Positions 19,183 through 27,992 of a stretch of DNA of 64,000 nucleotides are shown in pieces (positions within the stretch are counted from its first letter, which is position 1; every line of letters starts with the position of its first letter). This stretch comes from Acidobacteriota bacterium (GTDB lineage Bacteria; Acidobacteriota; Terriglobia; Acidiferrales; UBA7541): assembly GCA_013286165.1 (NCBI GenBank), contig JABDGF010000007.1, positions 1 to 64,000 of the forward strand. Reading direction: 5' to 3'. The notes beneath the pieces were generated by a model. The model was not told the DNA's origin, searched no databases, and was given only the letters and a program-made list of their open reading frames with translations. Position numbers and translations under genes: made by a program.

Positions 19183-20433
19183 TCACCGCAGCGCCAGCAA
19201 GCTAGCGGCTAGCGCAAGCGGCATCACCACCACGCCGACTTTGAGGAATTCCCATGCGGTGATCTCAACGCCTTCGCGGCGCATCGCGATGAGCCACAGA
19301 ATTGTGGCCAGCGAGCCAGTCACAGAAAGATTGGGGCCGAGATCGACGCCCAACAGAATTGCGTGCGCCATCGGCGTGGCCTGCCCCGCGTGTTCCACGA
19401 TCGCGCCGCCCATCAACGCGACGGGCAAATTGTTCATGCCGTTCGAAACGAGCGTGACAGCGAACGCCGCCACGTAACGCCCCGCCCAGCCCGCGCACGC
19501 CGCGAGCGCGTTGAATCCCGCGAGGCCTGCACTCAGCAGCCCCGCGCGCTCAAGCGCCTCCACGATCACAAACAGCCCTGCCACCAGCGGCAGCACCGAC
19601 CACGACACGCCTCGCGCAACGCGCAGCGTTATGTCGCGCTCGCGCAGCGTGGCGATCAGCAGCGCCGCCACTCCCACAAGAATCGTCGGCAGCCCCAGCG
19701 GCACGCCCAGCGCCGACGCGACGATCATCACCGCCGTCGCGAGCAGCAGCACCGGCAGCGTGCGCCGCGCATGGCTTCCGGGTTTCGCCGTGATCGCCGT
19801 GCGGCCCATCGTCACGCGCAACGCGCGACGCGAAATCCACCACAGTGCCGCAAGCGTCACCACAATCGATACGCCCGCCGCGCCTGCGTAAATCTTGAAC
19901 CACTCGCCCAGCGCCGGCAGATGCTTGCCGTACACCACGAGGTTCGCCGGATTCGAAATAGGAAAAACGAAGCTCGCCGCGTTGGCCACGAGCGCGCACG
20001 CAAAAAGATACGGCTTCGGATCTTCCACGCGCACGCGCCGCACGACCGCCAGCACGGCGGGAGTCAGCACCACGGCCGTCGCGTCATTCGATAACAGCGC
20101 TGTGACCACCACGCCGACGCAGTAAATCAAAACGAACAGCCGCCCCGGAGAATTTCGCGCGCGCACCGCCGCGGCTGCTGCCATCCAATCGAAAACGCCT
20201 TCTTCACGCGCGATTTCTGCGAGCGCCATCATGCCCGCGAGAAACAGGTAAACGTTCCAGCCCTGCTTGATCGCGCCGGTCGCGGCCTGCGTGGGAATCA
20301 GCCGCGTCACGACGAGCAGCAACGCACCGCCGCACGCCCAATACGCCTCCGCAATTTTTAGCGGACGCACCAGCATGCACACGATGCTCGCGACGGAAAT
20401 GATCCAGGTGAATGTGGCGGCAGCGTGGCTCAT
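19183..20433 (-). CDS. ArsB/NhaD-like anion permease
   Basis: The protein is a 416-residue integral membrane protein with about 11 helices and the two-fold arrangement of the ion transporter superfamily. The two half-site signatures are VVTALLSNDATAVVLTPAVL (near 110-130) and TLVSNGMNNLPVALMGGAIV (near 330-350). It is closest in style to ArsB arsenite permeases, which extrude As(III) or Sb(III), but no arsR, arsC or arsA gene is nearby, so another anion is possible. No strong ribosome binding site is seen before ATG 20433. The downstream region is a repeat. Confidence 0.87.
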   Translation of the reverse strand: MSHAAATFTWIISVASIVCMLVRPLKIAEAYWACGGALLLVVTRLIPTQAATGAIKQGWNVYLFLAGMMALAEIAREEGVFDWMAAAAAVRARNSPGRLFVLIYCVGVVVTALLSNDATAVVLTPAVLAVVRRVRVEDPKPYLFACALVANAASFVFPISNPANLVVYGKHLPALGEWFKIYAGAAGVSIVVTLAALWWISRRALRVTMGRTAITAKPGSHARRTLPVLLLATAVMIVASALGVPLGLPTILVGVAALLIATLRERDITLRVARGVSWSVLPLVAGLFVIVEALERAGLLSAGLAGFNALAACAGWAGRYVAAFAVTLVSNGMNNLPVALMGGAIVEHAGQATPMAHAILLGVDLGPNLSVTGSLATILWLIAMRREGVEITAWEFLKVGVVVMPLALAASLLALR

Positions 20434-20474
20434 CAGGCTTTCAATTCTAGCCTCGAGACACTACCAAGGAAAAA

Positions 20475-20590
20475 AGCAAAACATTCCACAGAGAGAGAGA
20501 AGAAAACCGGGGAGCACGGAGAAGCTTTCGCCATGCACAGCATCTCTGTGCCCTCCGCTCTTCTCAGTGTTCTCTGTGAAATGTTTCGCT
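20475..20590. repeat. imperfect 48-bp inverted repeat between divergent/convergent genes
   Basis: Left arm AGCAAAACATTCCACAGAGA and right arm TTCTCTGTGAAATGTTTCGC form the base of an imperfect stem of about 48 bp around a short centre. A half family B unit (AGGCACAACGCGTCTATTCC) follows at 20605-20626 and overlaps the end of the kinase gene. Confidence 0.7.
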
Positions 20591-20616
20591 TTTGAATTTG
20601 AACAGGCACAACGCGT

Positions 20617-23600
20617 CTATTCCACGACAGCGATCCCTGCAGCGACCGCTTGCGCCTTCTGCGCGATGAGGCCGAAGCCGTGCTGCTTCGCGTCTTGCGC
20701 GAGCGCTTTCAACGTCGCGCGCCCGTCGACCTTGCGCCCCGCAGCGATTTGCGTTTCACCCAGCGCAAGCCGCGCGTCATATTCCGTGGCGATCATGCCT
20801 GCCGCGCGCGCATCCTTCTGCGCCGCCGTGAGCTGCGCGATCGCGTCAGTCACTTTTCCTGCTTTCGACGCGACCAGCGCCGCCACCACCGCCGCGTCAA
20901 GCTTCGCGCCGCGGTCGCCAGATTGCGCCGCAAGCTCGGTCGCCTTGTCGCTCAGCACCTTCGCGCCGCTTACGTTTCCGCTCGCAAGCATCGCGCGCGC
21001 CAGCGCCAGCCGCGCCTCCGCCTCACCGGAAGCATCTTTCTCTGCGGCAAACTCAGCCGCCGCGTCACTGGCGAATTTCGTCGCGTCGCTCAGCCGGTTC
21101 TGCTCCATCGCGAGCTGCGCCAGCGAAATTCGCGCGTATGCAGCGTCGCTCTTCGCTCCCACTGCATCCAGGGCCGTCAGCGATTCATTCAGACTCGCGC
21201 CCGCGCCCTTCAAATCGCCTTGTGCGATTTGCGTACTGCCGAGAGTTGCGAGCGATTTGCCGAGATCGCCACGCGCATCGAGGTCGCGTCGGACCCTAAC
21301 CGAATCGATGCAGTCCTTTTGCGCGTTCACCAGGTCGCCTGTGTTGTAGAGAACGACGCACCGGCCATTCAACACGGCGGCCTCCATGTTGCGGTCGCCG
21401 ATGTCTCTCACCGTCTTCAGCGCGCTCGCGAACATCTCCGCGCCGCGCACATTTTCGCCCTCGGCATACAAATCCAGCGCCATATTCTGCTGCGCCATCG
21501 CCACGTCGCCCTGTTCGCCGCGCTCTTTCGCCACAGCAATCGCTTTTTCGTACGATTTCACGGCGGCCGCATGATCTCCCCGCAAGCCCTCAATATTGGC
21601 GAGATTGTTCAGCGCGCCCGCTTCGTCATACGCGTCGCCGATCGATTGCGCGATGCTAAGCGCTTCCTGGTAAAGCGGTTCGGCGGCAGCGTTGTTACCC
21701 GCATTAAAATACGCATTCGCAATATCGTTCGACGCGCGCGCCGCGCCGAGTTGATCGCCCGTGGCAAGGTTGATCTTCTTCGCCTCTTCACAGAGCGGTT
21801 TTGCAGCGTCCGGCTCGCCCAGCGTGAGGTGCGCGTAGCACTGCAGAATGCGTGCTCGCGAGAGAAGTACTTGCGCGCCCATCGACGATGCAGCGGTTGC
21901 CGCCGCGTTGGCCGAATCGAGTTCAGCTTTGTAGTCCGATAGATCTCCGTGTGCGCGCGCTTCCACCAAATCCACCTGCGCACCGACGCCGGGCGAAAGA
22001 GGCTGGCTTCGCAACTGATTGACGGTGGTTAGTGCGTCATTCGGTTTGCCGGCGCGAATCTGCGTGTTCGCCAACGCAAGCCCGTATTCCGGCTCGTCGC
22101 GATACTGCGCCCACAATTGCGAATATTCCTGAATCGCCTTCGGCCAGTCGCGCGTCGCGGAATAAAGTTGCGCGCTCGCACGGCTCTTCGCTTCGGCTGA
22201 TAAACCTTTCGCGGCATCGAGAGCCTTTTGCGCCGCATCCGCGGCTTTCGATTCGAATCCGAGCGCATCCCACGCCTGTGCCAGCGCCGCGTGGGCCTGC
22301 GCGAATTGCGGATCGGCGGTCACCGCCTGTTGTAAAAGCTTCGTCGCAGCGAGCACGTCAAACTGCCGCATCTTTTCGCGTCCTTCGGAATAGAAGCGCA
22401 TCGCGTCGGCGTTGCTCGAAAGCGACGCGTCCATCCGCGCCTCTTCCGCCGCCGAAAGTGCTACGCCCAGGTTCTGCCGCACGAGGCGCCCCGAGTGGAC
22501 AACCAGTCCATTTAGATCGCTCTCGTTGCCCGACTGCGCGACCGACCCGGCGCTCTCGCCGCTCACTCCGTTCAGAAGGTGAATGTTCCACTGCACGTTC
22601 GCGTGTTGCGCCGCGCCGTTTACGTTGTACGAGCCGAGCACCAGCACATCGGCGCCGAGGAATTTCCGGATCGCGGCAAGCTGGTCCTTCGAGAGCGATT
22701 TCGCGCCGTCACCGATTTTCAGGTTCTGCATCATTTCGTCCACGCGCGCCTGAGGGATCACACGCAACTGCTCGGTATCGAGCTGCGACCACAAACTGTC
22801 CGACAAAATATTTCCGAGCGCGTCCGCGTCCTTGCGCCCGCTGAGATTCTGAAATCCCAAAATCGCCACAGAACGCCGCGCGCCCGCGGCCACTTCCGCC
22901 TGTTGCGCGAGTTCCGCTTCGTGTTCCGCCGCGCGATGCCGCAACCACCACATCGTCCCTTCATACGCCGCGGCGATCAGCACCAAGCCGATCGTGAGCG
23001 GCACCACAATCCGCGCCCACAGCGGCTTCGGTTTGCGGATCACTTCTGTCTCGGTGCCGGTTCGCGGCACAGCAACCGATTCGCCCCGCAGCGCCCTCGC
23101 CACTTCTTCCGTTGAAGCGAACCTCTTCGCAGGCTCTCGCTCGAGGCATCGCCGAATCGCCGCATCCCAACGCGGATCGAGATCCGGCACCATCAACCGC
23201 GGCGCGGGCGCCGGCTCTTTCAGCCGCTTCATCGCCACCGCAAACGGCGTGTCCGCCGAAAACGGCAACGCGCCTGTCACCATTTCGTACAGCACGATTC
23301 CCAGCGCGTAGATATCGGTCTGCGGAGTAATCGCGCCGCCTTCCAGTTGCTCCGGCGCCATGTACGAGGGAGTGCCGACAATGTCGCCGGGCTGCGTCAA
23401 CGTGTGCTCGGCGCGCTCCTCGGCGTGCGCGAGGCCGAAATCTGTTACCACCGCTCGCGACGCTCCGCTTGCGCCTCGCCCGCTCGATTCGCGCGGCGGC
23501 ACCAGCATCACGTTGGCACTCTTGAAGTCGCGATGAATCACGCCGACGTTGTGCGCCGCTGCCAAGCCCGCGCACATCTGCTCGGCAATCGGCAGAGCTT

Positions 23601-24108
23601 CGCCCGTTGTCATCGGTACGCCGTTGCGAATCCGGCGATCGAGCGTCTCGCCAGAAAGATATTCCATGCTGACGATCAGAATTTGCGAGGGCGCGGCGCC
23701 GAGCGGCGTTGCGCCGTGGCGGAAGACGTCGAACGTGCGGCACACATTCGGATGCGTCACCTTACGCGCCAGTTGAATCTCGCGCCGGAAACGCTCCACG
23801 TCGTGCGCCGACTTCCCGGATTCGAATCGCGCCGTCTTCACCGCCACGCGCTCGTTCAGCTCTTCGTCTTCGGCTTCGTACACTTCGCCCATTCCGCCGC
23901 GCGCGACGAAACGGATCACGCGGAAACGGCCGGCGAGCACTTGATTGGGCTGAAAAACGGCGTGGATCGGGGTGCCGGAGGCGTAGCTGGAATCTTGCGA
24001 ACCGGATTGCGCGCCGGTGTTTGAGTCGGACGTCGCCGCGCCGCGCGACGGCGAATTCACATCGGCGGTGACGTCGGCGCCGGGCGGATTGCGTTTGGAC
24101 TCGTCCAT
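20617..24108 (-). CDS. membrane Ser/Thr protein kinase with FlgO/TolB-like and TPR sensor region
   Basis: The protein has 1163 residues. A cytoplasmic kinase domain covers about 60-330: glycine loop VARGGMGEVYEAED (68-81), Lys91 in VAVKTA, catalytic Asp194 in IHRDFKSANV, DFG at 223-225 and GTPSYMAPEQL. All key residues are present, though HRDFKSAN replaces the usual HRDIKPEN. A transmembrane helix lies at 364-384. The outer part begins with a TolB/FlgO-like nucleotide-binding-type domain (VAILGFQNLSGRKDADALGN, about 412-560) and continues as about twelve TPR repeats (AQAHAALAQAWDALGFESKA and similar) to the end. It should sense a periplasmic or peptide signal and phosphorylate cytoplasmic targets. 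Start ATG 24108 has no strong ribosome binding site. Confidence 0.94.
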   Translation of the reverse strand: MDESKRNPPGADVTADVNSPSRGAATSDSNTGAQSGSQDSSYASGTPIHAVFQPNQVLAGRFRVIRFVARGGMGEVYEAEDEELNERVAVKTARFESGKSAHDVERFRREIQLARKVTHPNVCRTFDVFRHGATPLGAAPSQILIVSMEYLSGETLDRRIRNGVPMTTGEALPIAEQMCAGLAAAHNVGVIHRDFKSANVMLVPPRESSGRGASGASRAVVTDFGLAHAEERAEHTLTQPGDIVGTPSYMAPEQLEGGAITPQTDIYALGIVLYEMVTGALPFSADTPFAVAMKRLKEPAPAPRLMVPDLDPRWDAAIRRCLEREPAKRFASTEEVARALRGESVAVPRTGTETEVIRKPKPLWARIVVPLTIGLVLIAAAYEGTMWWLRHRAAEHEAELAQQAEVAAGARRSVAILGFQNLSGRKDADALGNILSDSLWSQLDTEQLRVIPQARVDEMMQNLKIGDGAKSLSKDQLAAIRKFLGADVLVLGSYNVNGAAQHANVQWNIHLLNGVSGESAGSVAQSGNESDLNGLVVHSGRLVRQNLGVALSAAEEARMDASLSSNADAMRFYSEGREKMRQFDVLAATKLLQQAVTADPQFAQAHAALAQAWDALGFESKAADAAQKALDAAKGLSAEAKSRASAQLYSATRDWPKAIQEYSQLWAQYRDEPEYGLALANTQIRAGKPNDALTTVNQLRSQPLSPGVGAQVDLVEARAHGDLSDYKAELDSANAAATAASSMGAQVLLSRARILQCYAHLTLGEPDAAKPLCEEAKKINLATGDQLGAARASNDIANAYFNAGNNAAAEPLYQEALSIAQSIGDAYDEAGALNNLANIEGLRGDHAAAVKSYEKAIAVAKERGEQGDVAMAQQNMALDLYAEGENVRGAEMFASALKTVRDIGDRNMEAAVLNGRCVVLYNTGDLVNAQKDCIDSVRVRRDLDARGDLGKSLATLGSTQIAQGDLKGAGASLNESLTALDAVGAKSDAAYARISLAQLAMEQNRLSDATKFASDAAAEFAAEKDASGEAEARLALARAMLASGNVSGAKVLSDKATELAAQSGDRGAKLDAAVVAALVASKAGKVTDAIAQLTAAQKDARAAGMIATEYDARLALGETQIAAGRKVDGRATLKALAQDAKQHGFGLIAQKAQAVAAGIAVVE

Positions 24109-24458
24109 CGTGAGCGACCCAGGCGATTAACGCAAGATTATGACACAACGAGTGGAACTAGCCTCCAATTCGGAGCAGCTATCGTCTGAGCCAACCGGGG
24201 GCGTTTCTCGCATTTGATGTCATCCGGAGGTTCGATTCATCGGCCGAAGGATCTCTGCTCAGCTTTGTCAACTAGCGCCACAAAACCCACAGGCACGACG
24301 TGCCTATTCCACTTTTCTCGCATGTGAACCAAAGATGAGTCCTAGTACTCCACCCCATAAAAATCGAGCGATTCGTAATGTTTTCAACCCTTTCGTCTTG
24401 ACTTTCTACGTCGCCGCGCATACAAACTTTGCACCCAGTCTCTCCAGGAGATTCGTTC
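24109..24458. other. divergent intergenic region
   Basis: This stretch separates the kinase gene from the PEP-CTERM gene. It contains a half family B unit at 24289-24312 (CAGGCACGACGTGCCTATTC) and an AT-rich run near 24345-24380. No other gene is visible. Confidence 0.55.
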
Positions 24459-25073
24459 ATGTTCAAACGCATTGCTCTCATTACCTCGGCCCTCGCACTC
24501 ATTTCTACCGTACCCGCGTTGGCGAATAGCGTTCACGCGCCGCGTAGTGCTTCCCAGCAGGGCGTCTCGACCGACGCGAATTTCGACTCGCCGACCACCG
24601 TCAACGGCATTCCCGTCACGCCGTTTTTCAACGTGAACGATAGCGTCGACCCGCTGATCGATATTTTCCAGATTCCGTCGAATTTCGAATCGGGCACGTC
24701 TTACACGCTCACCTTCGCCAATATCAACAATGGCTACGGTGTGTTTGATTGCGCCAACCCGAACGATCCGACGCAGGGCGCGATTTCCGCGGACTCGACG
24801 CCGGTGGCGCTGCTTGGACCGTGCACTCACGAAGCGCTCGGTGCTGGCGATCAGTTCATCACCTTCACCGAAAGCGGAAATACTTCGACGATCACGTTCA
24901 ATACCGTTGCGGGTCAGACGCCGCCATCGACGTTCTACTTCTGGACGCCGGATGCGAACCTTCTGAGCATCACAGCGGGAACCAGCACGATGCCCGAACC
25001 GGCCGCGTACTTGATGTTGGGCGCGGGCCTGCTCGCGATTGCGCTGCTCCGCCGCCGTACCGTGAACGCGTAA
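24459..25073 (+). CDS. PEP-CTERM sorting-domain protein
   Basis: The protein has 204 residues. ATG 24459 is preferred to the upstream in-frame start because CCAGGAG precedes it and a signal peptide begins there (MFKRIALITSALALISTVPA). The C-terminus is a PEP-CTERM signal: MPEPAAYLMLGAGLLAIALL followed by Arg residues (RRR), which is cut by exosortase after surface targeting. The middle is beta-rich and Asn/Thr/Gly-rich, with two Cys. Family members are secreted in exopolysaccharide-forming bacteria. No exosortase gene lies in the window. Confidence 0.92.
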   Translation: MFKRIALITSALALISTVPALANSVHAPRSASQQGVSTDANFDSPTTVNGIPVTPFFNVNDSVDPLIDIFQIPSNFESGTSYTLTFANINNGYGVFDCANPNDPTQGAISADSTPVALLGPCTHEALGAGDQFITFTESGNTSTITFNTVAGQTPPSTFYFWTPDANLLSITAGTSTMPEPAAYLMLGAGLLAIALLRRRTVNA

Positions 25074-25109
25074 TCGCTGCATCGCAGTTTCGATCTCGCA
25101 AAAACAAAG

Positions 25110-25139
25110 ACGCCTCCGCTCATCCCGGAGGCGTTTTTA
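25110..25139 (+). terminator. rho-independent terminator after the PEP-CTERM gene
   Basis: ACGCCTCCG (25110-25118) and CGGAGGCGT (25126-25134) form a perfect 9-bp stem with a seven-base loop, followed by TTTTT at 25134-25138. Confidence 0.92.
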
Positions 25140-25145
25140 TTTGCG

Positions 25146-25319
25146 GTCGGACAGCCTCCCAGGCGGTCCTCATACGGTCGCGCATTAAGATTCTGGCAAC
25201 ATCGCTGACGGCCCACTCAACAATCGTGAGTGGAATAGGCACGTTGTGCCTGTGTTCTTTGTCGCGCGCCACCACGAATTCAAATTCAGAACCACAGGCT
25301 CAACGTGCCTATTCCACTT
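25146..25319. repeat. composite repeat with MITE end and family B hairpin
   Basis: It begins with GTCGGACAGCCTCCCAGGCG after the terminator, carries GATTCTGGCAACATCGC near 25191, and ends with the hairpin TGGAATAGGCACGTTGTGCC ... GGCTCAACGTGCCTATTCCA (25227-25319). Confidence 0.78.
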
Positions 25320-25400
25320 GTCCTGCGCGTTACCCCATTGGCCCCAGCATCGTGAGATTCGCAAAAGTTTCGCCGCGCGCGGCATGTTACTCTAAAAAAG

Positions 25401-26672
25401 ATGCGCCTCTCCGCAGCCCTTGGGCCTTTTCTTGCAGTCTGCGCCGCCGCATGCGCACTCGCCGTTCCCGCAACGCTTTCATCGAAGCCACCCGCCGCGC
25501 CCGACTACAAACATCTCTACGAAACGCATCAGTGGTTCGCGCTGCGCGACGCGGTGAATGCCGCCGCTGAACACGCGCCCGTCTTCTTCAAGGGCGCCGT
25601 CGAAGCCGCCTTCAACGAAACCGAAGCCGCCGACCGCGACCTGAAAATGGACATCCGCGGAGAACCACACTCCACGCGTTCGCCGTCCGCGCGAGATTTG
25701 CTCGTCGCTCTCTATTACCGCCAAGGCCGCTACAAGACGGCGCTTACGTCGTTCGATCTTTACCACTACACGTCCGCGAATGATGACGAGAACAAAGAAC
25801 GCGCCATGCTCGTCGCCATGGCGCAAGCCGGCGACCTCAGCGTCTCCGTGGCGAAGCAGTCCGCGAGCGTCGCGATCGATCTCGTGGATGGAAACCTCTT
25901 TCTGCCCATCACGGTCAATAATTCGCCCGCTTCGTATGCGTTCGACAACGGCGCGTCCGTTTCGATGATGAGCGAGTCGGAAGCGAAGCGCCTCGGCCTT
26001 ACCGTTCAGTCCACCGGCGCATCGATGTACACCATGACCGGCGCGAACATCGCGATGCGCATTGCCATCGCGAACGATCTCGCGATCGGCGGCATGCACT
26101 TCGCGCACGTTGTTTTCGATGTGGTGCCCGATGCGAATCCGCCGTTCGACGAACTGCCCGCGGGGAAACGCGGCATCATCGGTCTGCCCGTGCTGCTCGC
26201 GATGAAGAATCAGCGCTGGAGTGCGACGAAGAAAACCTTCGAATTCAATTTTTTGACGGCGATTGTGCGGACCAGCGCCACAACGTACGGACTCGCGCTC
26301 GAGGACACTTCCACTTTCACGCAGGTGCTCTACAAACACACGATGCTGCTCATGAGCCTCGACACCGGCGCGCAGCACACGTACCTCTATCCCACGTTCA
26401 CGGCGGCGTTCCCTGCCGTGGTCGCCGCGGGCACAAAGGAAACGAAAAAAGTCACCGGCGTCGGCGGCAGCACAGATTTCGATTCCGTATTGCTTGAGAG
26501 CGTGCCGCTCACCGTGGGCGGCCTGCCCGTCACGCTCAAGCCCGCGCACGTCCTCGCAAAAGACAACACGCCCACCAGTAAATGGTTCGCCGGTAATGTA
26601 GGCATGGACCTTCTCAACCAGTCCACCACCACGACCCTCGACTGGACCACCATGACCATCAATTTGCAGTAG
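25401..26672 (+). CDS. exported protein with two retropepsin-like aspartic protease domains
   Basis: The protein has 423 residues. A signal peptide covers about 1-25. After a helical region (35-150) come two pepsin-retropepsin-like folds. The first has FDNGASVSMMS with Asp182, where the usual DTG is DNG. The second has SLDTGAQHTYL with Asp321 in a normal DTG. Both have the following hydrophobic-hydrophobic-Gly strand (KRGIIGLPVL near 256-265; NVGMDLLN near the end). Two such domains in one chain could form an intramolecular active site. It is probably a periplasmic protease or binding protein. The ribosome binding site is weak (TAAAAAAG before ATG 25401). Confidence 0.85.
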   Translation: MRLSAALGPFLAVCAAACALAVPATLSSKPPAAPDYKHLYETHQWFALRDAVNAAAEHAPVFFKGAVEAAFNETEAADRDLKMDIRGEPHSTRSPSARDLLVALYYRQGRYKTALTSFDLYHYTSANDDENKERAMLVAMAQAGDLSVSVAKQSASVAIDLVDGNLFLPITVNNSPASYAFDNGASVSMMSESEAKRLGLTVQSTGASMYTMTGANIAMRIAIANDLAIGGMHFAHVVFDVVPDANPPFDELPAGKRGIIGLPVLLAMKNQRWSATKKTFEFNFLTAIVRTSATTYGLALEDTSTFTQVLYKHTMLLMSLDTGAQHTYLYPTFTAAFPAVVAAGTKETKKVTGVGGSTDFDSVLLESVPLTVGGLPVTLKPAHVLAKDNTPTSKWFAGNVGMDLLNQSTTTTLDWTTMTINLQ

Positions 26673-26692
26673 CGCGGTGTTTGTGCCTTTCC

Positions 26693-26745
26693 GGGTGCCG
26701 CACGGCTCGCACCCTTTTGAGAAGAAAAGGGTGCGGCACCCGGAA
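26693..26745. repeat. family A repeat, short copy
   Basis: TTCCGGGTGCCGCACGGCTC followed by GCACCCTTTTGAGAAGAAAA and GGGTGCGGCACCCGGAA forms one continuous hairpin without the variable middle found in the longer copies. Confidence 0.82.
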
Positions 26746-26764
26746 AATCGCTTCCAACAAAAGT

Positions 26765-27190
26765 TCACACAAACACGATCGGATTGCGCTCGGCCTTTGC
26801 AGCGCGCACAAGCTCCTCGAATGAATCCACGAACTGATGCAACTCGGCTGACTGCTTCGCGGTGCCCCGTAACTGCGCAAGCTCCGCTGACAGCGCTGGC
26901 AGCGACTCCAAAGCGATCGTATCCTCGCAGTGCGATCCCGAATAGAGTATTTTCGTGATGGTGAAGCTACTGGAGCCGATCAGTCGCGAGACCTCTTCTC
27001 GCAACTCGCTGATCGCCGCGATATTGCTGATGCGACGCGCCACCGCCCGACCCTGCTCACTGTACTTTCGTGCGAGCGCGTCGCTCTCGAAATAAACTTC
27101 TCCCGTCTCCGGCGCCACGATCGCGGCTTCTTCGTCCGCCCCTAATTCGAGGTGCGCCTTATCCCGATACACAACCGCGTCGAGCCCCAT
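26765..27190 (-). CDS. hypothetical cytoplasmic protein, 141 residues
   Basis: ATG 27190 has GCGAGGAA upstream, a good ribosome binding site. The protein is charged, has no signal peptide or membrane helix, and looks alpha/beta: MGLDAVVYRDKAHLELG at the start, VYFESDALARKY near 32-43, then long helices (ISELREEVSRLIG; LHQFVDSFEELVRAAK). I do not recognise the family. It resembles immunity-type or small regulatory proteins only in general composition, so no function is assigned. Confidence 0.75.
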   Translation of the reverse strand: MGLDAVVYRDKAHLELGADEEAAIVAPETGEVYFESDALARKYSEQGRAVARRISNIAAISELREEVSRLIGSSSFTITKILYSGSHCEDTIALESLPALSAELAQLRGTAKQSAELHQFVDSFEELVRAAKAERNPIVFV

Positions 27191-27301
27191 TTGAATTCCT
27201 CGCGTTCACCTAGAACTTAACCACTCACGCCGTGCCCGTACAAATCGAATCCGTCCCAGTCTCCGCGCGCAAATCTCGCGCTCTCGCGTTCCATCGCGCA
27301 T

Positions 27302-27321
27302 GCTCAGACTAAAGTCTAAGC
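27302..27321. repeat. family C short palindrome
   Basis: GCTCAGACTAAAGTCTAAGC is almost perfectly self-complementary. Related units lie at 8168-8188, 32355-32374 and 42167-42186. Confidence 0.6.
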
Positions 27322-27398
27322 TACGCGCACTCCGCTGGAATTTCGCAGCGCGCCGTTGTATCGTTTCCGCGTTTCCACCGCACTCGGAGCCGCCAACT

Positions 27399-27956
27399 AT
27401 GTTGAGCCTTCGCCGCACCACCGCCATCGTGATGGTCCTCACGCTCGCGATTCTGTGCCCGCTCGCCACCGCGCAGCAGGGCTCGATGAATTGCGCGAGC
27501 AACGACGGCCGCTACAAATATTGCCGCGTCGATACGCAAAATTACGTGCGCCTCGTTCGACAAAATTCCGGCAGCCCTTGCGTGTACGGCCGCACGTGGG
27601 GCTACGACTATCGCGGCATCTGGGTCGATCGCGGCTGCCGCGCCACATTTGATTACGGACGCGGTCGTGGCGGCGGAGGCAGCAACACCGGCGCCGCCGT
27701 CGCCGCAGGAATTCTCGGCGCGATCATCGTCGGCTCGGCCATCGCGTCCGCCGACAAAGACAACAGCAACCACGACGACACCGCCGAGCTGCGCCGCCAG
27801 TATTACCGCGACGGCTACCGCCACGGCGCGCGCGACTGGGACAACGATCGCACCTCCGATTACCGTTTCTACAACGATCGCTACCCCTCCGCCTTCGAAC
27901 GCGATTTCGCCGAAGGCTACAACGACGGCTACAACAATCGCCAGAGCCGCTACTAA
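27399..27956 (+). CDS. exported DUF3011 protein with glycine-zipper segment
   Basis: The protein has 185 residues. The frame opens at 27300, but ATG 27399 (CGGAG upstream) starts a signal peptide (SLRRTTAIVMVLTLAILCPL, cut after ATAQ). Residues 30-85 fit DUF3011: CASNDGRYKYCRVD, VRLVRQNSGSPCVYGRTWGY and GIWVDRGCRATF, with four conserved Cys. A glycine-zipper segment follows (GAAVAAGILGAIIVGSAIAS, about 92-111), then a Tyr/Arg/Asp-rich tail with repeated GYNDGYNNR. The periplasmic or outer membrane role is unknown. The solute-binding gene starts 36 bases later, so they may be cotranscribed. Confidence 0.85.
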   Translation: MLSLRRTTAIVMVLTLAILCPLATAQQGSMNCASNDGRYKYCRVDTQNYVRLVRQNSGSPCVYGRTWGYDYRGIWVDRGCRATFDYGRGRGGGGSNTGAAVAAGILGAIIVGSAIASADKDNSNHDDTAELRRQYYRDGYRHGARDWDNDRTSDYRFYNDRYPSAFERDFAEGYNDGYNNRQSRY

Positions 27957-27992
27957 CCGCGTGCAATTCGCCCGACAGGAGATTCGATCGAC

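Noticed and set aside
20650-21942. Long plus-strand frame of 430 codons opposite the kinase-TPR gene
   Set aside because: It is an Arg/His-rich shadow of the real minus-strand gene, without a ribosome binding site or family-like sequence.
25479-26768. Minus-strand frame of 429 codons opposite the retropepsin-like gene
   Set aside because: His/Arg-rich shadow composition and overlap with a repeat at its start; the plus frame has clear domains.
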